Below are positions 36,264 through 48,200 of a stretch of 64,000 bases of DNA, in pieces. Origin of the DNA: Lepidurus packardi. Its lineage: Eukaryota; Arthropoda; Branchiopoda; Notostraca; Triopsidae. The notes beneath the pieces are model-generated. The model had not been told where the DNA came from. It made no database searches and saw only the letters and a program-made list of their open reading frames with translations. The stretch covers positions 5,476,565 to 5,540,564 of the forward strand of contig JAKZAN010000001.1 in the NCBI GenBank assembly GCA_023053545.1. Direction: 5' to 3'. The position numbers and the translations under genes were made by a program. The stretch's first letter is position 1. Each line of letters starts with the position of its first letter.

Positions 36264-39200
36264 TTACAGGGTTGGACGAGAGTTTACGTTGGTAAGGGAG
36301 GGAATTGGAGTAAGAGAAGGGCTAGGATATGTCGAGCAGGAGTGATATGAGCTGAATTCTGCTGTAGGAGTGTCTGGGCTTGGGCTGTCTTCGATTTCAG
36401 CCAAGTGGCCCATTGAATCGTTGCTGTTTTCGCCGGCATCCGAACTGTCGGTCTCACCACCGAGCGATGAGGATGAAGAAGGGGGAGAGGAGAAACGCCA
36501 AAGGGTTGGAGTGTCGTTTGATGTTAAGGGTTGTAGTAATGCAAGCTGCTCGCAGCGCTTAACCGACTCTTGACGTTTGGGACTCATCCTAAGGATTATT
36601 CAAAGTAAGCCGGGTTCACTAAGTTTGGGAGTCGCTGATTACCTGAATGTCAGCGGCATTTGTCGGATCTTGGAGAAGACTGTCGGAGTGCCGTATTCTT
36701 GGCGCCGCTTGTGTAGACATTGCTGCTGTTGGTTTTGGAAAGATAGAGAAAGCCGTAAGGGAGATAATGAATTATGGAATGGGAAGATTACTTCTCCGGA
36801 TGAGTCTTCCTCGGCGGAAGTAGGTGCTTCGATGGTTAGCTGAACTTGACAAGAAGTAATGGGACTAACGAGACGAGCTGGTTCGCGCCGTTTCCGATGT
36901 CTGTCGGCCATAGAAGGTACGGTGCTGAATTGAAGCGTCCGCTGTGTTGTTCTTGTTTTGGCCAAGGGCCGGGAAGGAGAAGAAGACGCAGATTTCCTAG
37001 CAATGAACCTACAAATCGTGTTAGCAATTATACCTCCCGAGGAAGGTATGCATATAATCTTACCTAGGTGAGCTGAGACTTTCGTTGGAAGAGGAGGACG
37101 TATTGTTGCAATCCAAACTTGCTTGGAACCTGAGCCGCCGCTTAGGACTGCTGGAAGGCTCCAGGAGTGATCCACGGCGAAGGCTGCCAGGAGAGGCAAC
37201 TTCCAAGGTAGTGGATGATGTGAGGGTTTCGTAGACGTTCGATCGGTTGTGCTGTTTCTGTAAATAGGCTTTGCGTTCTCGGCGACGATCGCTTTTGCGT
37301 AGAGCACGGTGTGGAGCAATACCGTGTAATTTGGGTTCAGAACTAGGGTAGTCATAAAGACCATCGGAATCTGTGTAGGGTAGATCCATGCGTTGGGTTA
37401 AGCCGTAAAATTGCTTGGAAAACCGTCCGAGGTTTACGTTCTTGGCATCGCTTAGTGGCGACTCGCTGCGGGATGAAACGGGACTACGCTTCCGTTCTTC
37501 ATCGGTTAGTACCACACCAATGGTTTTGCTAACCTGGGACAAATTACCACAAGTTAGATTTATGGGTGGAATCGCTAGTACGTCAATAGCAAGGGAAGTT
37601 TGAAGTGAAGGTTTGTTGTGGAGGAGTTTGGTGTCCAAGCTGTCGCTCTTCAAGTTAGACATCCTCTGCAGGTTGGTCGTCTTTGAGTCCAAACTTCGGC
37701 TCTTCTGGATATTCATTGGTTTGTCTGTTAGATCACAGTTGTCAAGGACATACAACAGATCTTTGTTGCTGTCGGTAGTTTTGAGGTCTGCAATAAGTGA
37801 TTCGAGCTCTTTCGCACTTTTAACTTCTCCCGAATCGATTTTCTCGTGGATGGGATCAATACCAATCCCTTCGTCGTTGGAATCGTTCTCAACGGTAGAC
37901 TCGTGTTCGACTGGCTCTGCCATGGTTGGATCATCTGTGATTTCAGAATCAGAATGGGGCTGAAAGAGATGTCGCAATTGGTTTAGTTGTGCAGGGGAGA
38001 TTTTATGGCATATGTTAGCTGGAGAATCAGGCGGTGAACTTGATTCGAGACTGGGCGAGAGGGCTCGAATAGACTGCAGTCGTCGTTGGTGCCGCAACGC
38101 CATGGGATGCATGAGATCTTCAGATTCGCACAAAGTTTTAGACGAACCACAAGGAGACGGTCCAGGACTAGCCATAGAACTATATCCAGAAGAACTGAGG
38201 TTGGATTCAGACGCAGCCATCTCCACCGGTCGGTTTCCTAGGTAGGCGTACGGACTTAGGTAGCACATGGTAGTGTTAACAGGTATGTTGGAAGAGCCAC
38301 CCATCATAGTAGATGGCTCTGTATCGGATTCCACTTCAGACAGATTCGACGTTATGGTTATGAGTGGAGGAGCAGTCGGTAAATCCAAGGAACTGGACTT
38401 GTCTAGTATTTCGCGAAGTAAGCGACGCGAAGGACCGCCACATTCCATCAGCGTTCCAGTCTCTAAGCCCAGTGATTTTCTTGGCATTCTGTTGTGCTCA
38501 AGGGAAGAAAATTCCATGGAAGAAACTTTCTTGACCGGTGGGGAACCGATGTTTATCGTATCCCATGTCACTGTCGGTTTTTTATGCGTTTCCTGGTCGG
38601 AGACCTCGTCGGGCTCAAACACCCCAACATCTGATATGGTTGGTTGCGCGTTATTCTCAGCCGCCGTTTCCGAAACCTCCTCTTCTATGGTAATAATGGG
38701 AATGCTAGGGATTTGGATGAATGGAGGCGGCGCAGGCTCGTGGAAGCGCAGAAAGTTGGAGTCACGAATGACCAGAGGTGGCGGTTTGGGCTTAGGTGAA
38801 GAAGGTGAGACAGGCGAAGGAGGTATGCTAGTCGACGGTGTCAAGGATAGTTCCGCATCCTGTTCTCCTGTAATGTCGATAAGTATGCGTGGTGCTCTAG
38901 GACATTGGGTGATTAGAACAGTCGAATTGTCGGATCGGGACGAACTTGAGCTGCTTTCGTCCCCGTCACTACGAACTCCCATATGAACCGCTTGCTGTCG
39001 CCTTAGGGTGGGTAAAGGCGTATGGGAGGGACTTGGTAACGGCGTAGGTACTTCATGGATAGGACTCAGCCAGTTTCCGTAAGACTGTGAAGGGATCTCG
39101 AGATTTATGTATGGACTACCGTTTCCGTGATTGCCCACGTTCAAGCTGTTACTTCTGGATGATCTATCCGAGTTCGTGGGATCAAAACCTGATATTTGAA

Positions 39201-42200
39201 CGCTAAGAGATGCACTGGATCCATTAACGTCAGTCTGACCGCTCCCAAAACTGAGCTTTTCTAACGTATTGCTAGACGGGGTCCCAGGCGTCGACAGTGG
39301 TGTTGGGTAACAGGACGTGTTTCCGCCGCCATCGAGATCCGACTCAACCTGCGGACTCGAGGGTGTGGAAGGCGTACGGTGTTGATTCATACCAGCTGAT
39401 AAGCCTCGTAGCATGGATAAAAGCGAATCAGAGGAGGAAGCTTTCGTTCCCAAACTTGTATTGCCTTGACGAATTGTTAATGTACTGGGCGTAGTTGATT
39501 CACACCCGGCTGGTTTTCGAAATGATTTCAGTCGCCGAGTACTGACAGGTGTTGGAGTCTCTGAGCTGGAAACTTCGGGACTTTCTGCGTTTTCCAGATC
39601 ACTTGCAGAACCTTGAGTACTAGAAGTGCTGTTTGGAGATTTCCACGTCCTTCGCGTTGCCCAGGGTCTAGACCGATGACGCTTGGAGTGCCCTCCAGGA
39701 TTTATCTCGGCAGTTACTTGTAAGGTCATGCCTCCAGAACCCTCTTTACCTTTATTCGCGTCATCTGCACCGCTTAAATCCGAATTGGAACTATCTATCT
39801 CTGCAGCCACTAAGCTCAGCATCCTAGCGAAAGTTACTTTCTTTTCATTCTTGCCAAAACTGGTCTCAAGTTGAGCGATGCAGTCGGTATCGGTCAAATT
39901 ATCATCGGACTGCATCCTCTTTGGTTCTTCGCGTCCTTCGTGGAGATAATCCATAGTTATATGTTGGCTTTGTGTTTTAGGAATTCGTGAGGCTACGAGA
40001 CGCTGTAGCAACTGATGCCTCTCAGCATCTCTACGTTGCGCTGTAGCCACGTCATTATCCGATCCTCTTTTCCCCGGAGAAGGCGACCCTATTACAATCA
40101 ACAGTTCAGCTTAAAAAACCTAACCGTTAATACTACTTCGTGTTATCCGGAAAAGGTCATCGAGACTGAAGGTTCGCCCACTACGAGGCGTGGTATTTTG
40201 AGCGTTACTGTATGCCGAAGGACTAATGGCAGACGACAAGCTCAGTAGCGACGGCTTGCGAAAATTCAAGCGACTTAGTAGCGTACGCGTAGGAGCTGAC
40301 AAAGAAGATCCATTGCAAGGCAACAAAGGACTGGAAGGTCGGCTCGAGGTAGAAGGCGCATGTCCTTGTGCCAAAATAGGTTCTATACTTGCCCGATGGG
40401 CGGCGCTGAACCCTCTTCGCCATCCAGTGGGCGAAATTTCTGTTTACCCAACATAATTAGTAGAAAAATCTCATTTGCCAAAACAAACTCCTTTACGTTT
40501 TTGTCGATCGAGTTCCTCGGTAACGAACCTCTCTAATTTTTCTGGGAAGTGACGCTTCGCACACCAGACCAAAGCGATAATAAGCAAAACCACAGCCATG
40601 GTAATTAAACCCAACCAGAATGGTTCCTCAAGCATACGTTGTGACAAAGGCTTGTACGGAATGTGCAGCCACCTCGTTTCGCAGCGTGGTCCTACAAGTT
40701 CGTCATGATGTTTATAAGAGAACAAAGACTATGCGACACCATATGTTTTTGCCCATGTGAGAGACCAAACAAGACTTGCCTTTCCACCAAGCGTGGCAGC
40801 GGCATTGAAACCCGTCAGGCGTGAGCAAGCAATCGCCGTGATTCTGACAAGGGTTCTCATCGCACGGTGTGGTAGGCATATCGCAGTGCTTTCCACTAAA
40901 CCCCGCCTCACAAGAGCAGGCGTAATTCGTTTCGGTAAGAGCACACGTTCCATGAACGCAAGGGTGGCGATCACACAAGGTAAGCGTGCAGAACATGGCT
41001 GTGAAACCGACGGAAATTCAGAGTCGAAACCAGAACACAATAGAACAGAAACCTAAGGAATCTTGCCTTCCAAATTCTGACCTGTCCAGTAACGGCTGCA
41101 GTTGCAATAATGGAAGTCCAATACTGTCACGCAAATACCGTCGTTTTGGCAGAAATTGGGAGTACAGCCGTCCACGCCAACCAAGCTAGTCGAATTGCTC
41201 ATTTTTTCGGCAAAGCCTGGGTCTGGGACCAAACAAATAACAAAGAACAATAGCTTCGATTCCTTACGTAACTCTGCAAGGTTAAAAAGAAACAACAGGA
41301 TTTTCCAATACCTTCTAAGACTTGAATGATAGCGCTCGGCATGATTGTGGAAGGTGAATCAATAGCATAGTCGAGCATCAGGCTATTGAATTCTGAATTA
41401 TAAGTGACGTTTTCTTCTGACAAGAAACGGCTCCGGTCGCTACCATCGATTTCGACGTCACTCCAACAGAAAAACGAGGAGGAGAGATTAAAAGAAGGAT
41501 CCCACACGTGAAGGCTGTGGTTATTCTCCGCTCCAAGACATGACGAGCCTTCTGGAGACCGATAGGCGTTTCGTAAATGGAGCTGAATGATGTAGCCAGG
41601 ACGGGTGTAAAAGCGATACAGTGACCTCGTTGACGACGGAGGTGGTAACGGATAATTAATAGCGTGAAGTGCCACCGGTATTGCTGTTGGCATCAGTTCC
41701 AACTCACTCTGGACCTCATAGGGCGGCGCAACTGTAATAAACACAATTTTGAGTCTAATATTAAAGAATTTGCGTGATACCAAGAGATTCACTACAAAAG
41801 AGTTGCCATGAAGTTGAAGACGAAACGGTAGTCAAATAGAAGATAAAAATCGATACCAGAAAAAATAGATTAACTCACGGAATTGATAGACAGCACGGAA
41901 GCCGCGGCCAAGGTATCCTTGCATGGTATGATACCGAACTGTTAATTGATTATTGTGGGACAAAAAGTGTCGAGGACGAGCCAGCTTCTCGTATGCGGCG
42001 GTACCGCAAAGACGAAGCCAAGTACGGTTATTGGGACTGTGGTCCGTGACGTGGATCTGAAGCCATTCCTCGCGGCAACGACCTTTAGAATCAGGTTCTA
42101 TGCCGATATCCAGATCGACAATCTGAAGCCAAACACGGTATCCCTCTAAAAAATTACCAGACCACGTTGCCAAGCCGCTTATAACAAGGTATCCTCGCAG

Positions 42201-45200
42201 AAATAACAACGTAAGAGTGACGACACAGACCATACATGACTTTACGAAGGATACTTGACTCCTACGCACTTATTCGAGAGCAAAACATCTCTAAGATCTA
42301 AAAAGGGAAGTTTCGGTACCATGTTGACCACTCTAGCGTTCGCATATTGCATGATCATTATGATTCGTGCGTGTTTCCGTGCGTGTTACCTGGTGCCCTC
42401 AGTTTGTATGAGCAATCCGTGTTGGGTAAGTTAGTGTGAGGGTAATTGGGGCTCTGGAGTTCGCCTTGGCTAGCAACGAGCAAAACTTCCGGGCATCCGA
42501 CGAGGTCTACCATTGTCCAGGAAGCACTAAACCCTTGCCCAGCGATGGAATAGTCGGAGTGGAATGTAACCCAGAGCTGATCCGACTCCGAGACAAAGTC
42601 GAACCTTGAAGTTAAGTCGCAATGAAGTTAAAGTTTCTATCCTGATAAACGGTCCCTTACTTTTTCAAATTATTGTGACCCCCACAGAATCTTCGCATTG
42701 GTCCTTGAGACGAAGTTTGGAGTCCGACATAATCGTAAAGGCAATCGTCTTGGTACTCCAGATCCAAGTGATGGAAGCGGAATAGTATTCGAGACACGAA
42801 GTTGTTATCTACCGTCTGGGGGCGTTGGATGACGACTTGATAGTGTTGATTGTTGGGGTAAAAGTCTGGGTACATGGGTGAGGTGATTTTGCCCTCTGAT
42901 TTTTCTACTTTCTGATGGAGAAGTGGGATACTTTCAATCCCGTGTCTAAGACCTGCAAAAAGACGGTCGGGAGCAACCAGCGAAAGAAGCAATTAACGTG
43001 ATGTACTGCTTCTTTTCGATGCCATACATCCTTCCAAGTAGTCAAGAGGAAGCTAAATACATACATGGCATAGGAGAAGACAAAAAAAAATGTCGGCGAG
43101 CTATTCCAGGATAGCTGTTGTTGCCGAGCATCAAACAAGAGCAAAAGGAGAGAGGAAAAAAAGACAAACGGCGGCTAGATATAGACATGTTTACGTTTTT
43201 CTCCTCCCGAATCAAAGCTTGGAATCCCACCCTCAAGAAAAAACGAAAAAGGCAATTCAACCTTTCCATCTTTCTATTTCAACTAGGATTTCTCTTATTT
43301 ACTTGCCTGTGAATAGCAAACCATTAGAAACTGGCAAAAGAAATACTCAAGAAAGAGGAGTCATTGTTTAATCTTAAATTTGACTGGTAAACTTACCTTT
43401 CGTGCTTCTCTGGCAGAAATAACCCCCTAATGCCTTGCAGGAATGCCATCGGAAAGCTGAATTTGTGACCTCTGTGGGTTCAAACCCAAGGCACTCGTCC
43501 AAACCGGGACCTGCAGTTGAATAAGCTTTGAACTTCATGCTCCAAATTTGTGAATGTGTGTTAATTTAGACAGTTTTTCAACCCGAAGATTTCTACCTTT
43601 ATCAGGTTGTTTTACCTGTATCCGGGGTGGAAAACCGGGAAATGCCAATCCAATAGAACGGAGTGGCGTTAAATTCTTCGACTAGGATCTTGGAACTGAG
43701 GAAATTGGCTTCTTCTGGGGTATTGAGTTGTGCTAAATCAGCCTAGCATAGGGACATGACCAAGGTAGAATACACGGATAGAATACAGCAAATTTTTTTC
43801 TAAGGCTACTAGACTTGGATGGCCAAACGGTCAACAATGTGTTACCTGGAATCCTTGGCAAACGTCTCGAGCAGTTTGGTAAGTCACTTCAGGGTAAGTG
43901 ACGACCAAGTAGCACGAGCTGTTGAAGATGTGATGGCGTGGATCGGAGCAGGAGAAAGTAGCTAGGGTGTGCAAAACACAATCAATAATTATTTCTATCT
44001 TGCTATTTTCTCTCTGCAAGGGCATACAGAACATCCATAGTGCAAAAAGGAAACTTGAGGTGTATTGATTGGTTTGACGTGGGTACCCACCTCTCTCAAT
44101 TGAGGCGGTGACTTGATAACCTGAAGCCGCATAAGAGGAATCTGATTGAAAACGAAACTCCAAACGATTGGATCGACTTTCGTGGCGTAGTAATTTGAGC
44201 CGAGCATTCCAATTGCCGCAGCGCCGGAGGACAGGATCCAGATCTTCGCTTTTCTCCCTCGCTTCCCAGATCTCCAGATAATCGTAGCTACACCTGAAAA
44301 AGGTGTAAAGCAGAAGTAGAGCTCAAATCGCAACCATAAAGAGCCATTGAGCTAGACTATGAACTCAAAAAGAGCATGATAGGAACGATTCCAAAGGGTA
44401 ACGGCGTCGATGAAAAGTTTTTACGGTCCACGGACGTGTTAGGTATAACACAGCCTGAAGATTTATAGGGTATAGGAATAATAGCTAGTACAGTGTATAT
44501 GCGTGTGTCTAACATGGCCAATTGCTGTGTGTGCTATACTGAAGAGGGTGGAGATGGGACAGTAATAACCCTAAAGGAGAACGTAGTTGGAGCTGTTGGT
44601 TGTGCTGAAAGGGCAGGATCGATCATTTGAGGTCATATTGCTAGTGACAAATGATTATATGCCGCAGCTTAAAAGCCAAACAAAAGGCTTGGGGCTTTCC
44701 AAACATGCAGAAAGTTAAGATCCCATTTGGTACAACCGGCGGGACAACACTTGGGGTACTCGCAGAAATGCCCCCTCGCCAAACTTCTAAGCCTTTTTTG
44801 CTTGTGCAGCTTTGTTGGGGAAAAGCTATGGAATTTATTTGAGTAGCTTAACTAGGTTTTTTCATTACTCAAGTATTTACCCAGCTGCCAAGGCAATTGG
44901 GTATGAACGAGCGAAGTTTCTGGGGAACATTTCATCCTAGGATAACCTCAATCGTTCGTCTTAATGTTTTACGAGCTGTGCACCTGTAGGACTTGTCTGC
45001 CAACTCTTGCATCCTTTATATTTAAGGCTACATTTAGAACACACTGAGAGTGAAGTTTCAGTGTTAAATGTTGACGGTCCAATTTATTTTAGTTTTTTAG
45101 TATCTCGAAAGCAAGTTAAGGTTGAGAAATGCAGCGTTCGCTTCCCAGTTTTATTCTCCTACAACGTCGGTGCCAGCTACGCTAGACAATGGTAATAGCT

Positions 45201-48200
45201 GTTGCATGGAGGGGCGAAAAAGCGGGAATGCTTTATATAGGAAACTTTATATAGCCTAGCTTTGTAATTTTGTTTGTAGAATGGTCTGATTCTCTTTCTT
45301 TATTCTTCGTCCTATTTTTTCCAAGAGTTTCACGAGTATTAGACTTATTGTGTCACAAAAGAATTGGGCTTCATGTAAGGCGAACTTTCCCTGCAAGAAT
45401 TGCTTTATTCAGGACAATTCCTTGCTGCGGATTTAGTGCCTTCCTCGTCTAACAAGCTCGTTTCCACGTTATGGGCTACAGTTTTTTGTTTAAAGTGTCA
45501 TGTTGAAAGGTAAGCTGTAATGGTTTGTTCTACTATGTGAGAACTCGTTCAACTTATTTTTTAGAAGGTAAGCTTTATACAAGAAAGCTTTATACCCCGT
45601 AATATAGGTAATTTACTGGTTATTTCTTCCAAATGAACACGCTGTTACTATTATACCTGCGTGAAAAACGTTTGGTGAACTAGGTGAATATTTTTATCTA
45701 AATTCTGGAACTTTCCTTGGGTTCTAGATTATACTGAAACGGGGGTGAAGTTAGCGAATTTAGTGAAGAGGGGAAGAGCCTTGAGATTGACAACACCCTC
45801 TCGGGGAATCAATCAAGCAAGCCAAACAGTAGCTCGGACGACCCACGGCAAAGTTCATGCATATTTAGTAAAAGGTAGGATTGTACCTCTACTTTGACAA
45901 GACGGGGAGTAACTTTGTCCAAACAAGGAAAGGTTAAAAGTTGCCAAACTTACTGCTCTTCGTACTCGAGATCAAAATGGTGGAAGCTGAGCACTATAAA
46001 GTACCCAGTAGGGGCCGTAAGTTGTACAACGCAGCTGGTACTTGGCGGGTAGCTTTCGGGGTAATCAGGGCTCCTGAATTGTACAGTCGGCTGTTGTCTG
46101 GTCAGTTCGTGGGTGACGTTGCAGGTACCCAGATTCGCATTCTTCCCAGACACACCTACCGAAAGTAAAGCCCAAGATTATCTGAGGAAAAGTCTGTCGG
46201 ACTTTTTGCCTTTCATCTTCTCATTTTCTCCTCTTCTCGTTCTCTCACTCGTTCTTGCGTTTAGTCTCGTTTTGTTAGGCGACATTGCGTGCAGCTGCTT
46301 CCGTTCCAAACGTTCAAAAGAAAACATTTTCCCTCCGCTCTGAACCTTCATTCAATTTTTTTACCTTCTTCCTTCACTTTCCCATCTTCAGTCACTGGCA
46401 GCTTTTTTGCATATATCGCCTACTGGCTTATTCAAGACCCTAAATTCTGCCCTGCTTTCAAATTTGCTCTTTCCGTTCCAAAGCCGAAAAGCAAAGAATG
46501 GAGACCCAAAGGTTTACTTACTTCCTTGGAGAGGTTTCTGGCAAAGAAACGCATTCAGTGCCTGGCACTTTCGGTCGTTCCAATACAAACTAGATGTCGG
46601 TAGATGTTGACCGCGACGAGGAATGCGGAAGGTTTGCCTCATTTCCAGGCAATCCTGCCCCTCGTGGTCACCGTCATCGCTTGGCTGGGAACTATAGAAT
46701 CGGTAGTTTTCCCACCCCGGGAACCAATCTGCAAATTTAATAGTGTCAGTTATATGGGTCAATTATGGAAGCACAGTTGGTATAAACTCTTGGATCAACT
46801 TTAGCAAAAGAAATGTGTTCCTATCAAAGCTACAAAATCAATCTCTACGTGGAAGTTCTGGAGTACACAAGCCACATGGCAAACAACAATCACAGACTTA
46901 TGAAGTCCAGGGACATATTCTTTCTCTGGGCTTGTCTGGCATAGGTAAAATAAAAGTTGAAAAGTCATTGCTTACGCGAGTAGGACCAACTTTGTCCGCT
47001 CGTCCACTCGAACACGGTCTCCTGTCGGCGATCCGATCCTCCGAGCCAGTATCCCCCATTGACATCATAATGAGCACTAAATAAAGGAAGAGATAGAAGG
47101 AGCTCTTAAAGAAAAGTTCCAGCCACTCAAGCTATACCCCAGTTGTTCACACGTCCCTGAGTTAGAGCTGGACTTTTCCAAACGTCCCCAAAGACGTTAA
47201 TCATGGAACTCGCAATTCAGTTCCTTTATTTCTATTCCTCTTTTCTCTCACGACATCCGTCTGCCTCAAAAAAATTCCGTAAAAAATCGATGGTTCCTAC
47301 AACAAAATGACCCAACAATCCTAACGGTTATAGTAATTACCGTAATTACAACTACCTCTTCGCACTTTCCAGGTCATTTAGAGCAACATCAAGCATGATT
47401 GCCCATACTTGGTTACAAAATTCAAACTGAGTAATCCATTAAAACAGTGAACTGACAACTCATGAGGGACTTGCTTAAATGTCGACCGTGCACGAGCTTC
47501 CTTTATTTTCTTTGAAGTTAACTTAAGGGTGGTTGGGTGCGGATTTGCAAATATTTCCTGCTGGAATCAAGATCATAAGGCAAAGCCCGGGGCAACTAGC
47601 TCAACTAATTATCATCTCATTCTTAGGCAGAAGTTTTATACTGACTGTTGTCGTGCCGCTCTACTGGCAGAACTTGAACGAGGACTAGAGCCTGGGTCTG
47701 ATACCCATTCGTACTCTCTGAATCTGACCTTTGGAAAGCGGTGCATTCCGCTTTTAGGAAAGGAGCACACGTTTAAAAGCATTGGGAAATTCCTGCGTCA
47801 AATCTATAATATATAACGTCTGGCATATTGAGTATGATATAATACCGTAAAATAGTCCTTCGCTGAGGAAAGTAGGTAGGAAAAAAGAGGATTTTTGTCT
47901 TCAGAAGTCTCGTTTAAATGCATTCACTTATGCAGAGCCACTTGAGCTGGGACCGTTGGTCAAAAGCCGAATTTTGGAACTTTGAAATGGCAGCAATCCT
48001 CCAAGGTACCGTGTCAAGTATGCATAACTTGCGTGCCTTGGCCGAACGTTGTTATCATTGATGCTTCAATGCACGGTCTACTTTAATGTTGCTAAGGGGG
48101 TTGCTAACGTGCATCGCTACAAGTTTCATAGTGGCGTGCACAGGAATGGTTTCTTCTGTACATCTGAGAATTTAAGCTTCTGCTTGATATACATCGCAAC

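Noticed and set aside
38267..38986. 239-codon + strand frame
   Set aside because: It lies opposite the 3-kb receptor exon; Ser/Pro-rich coding sequence commonly leaves long antisense frames.
47529..47816. 95-codon + strand frame inside a receptor intron
   Set aside because: Non-ATG start, no domain, no splice or promoter signal.
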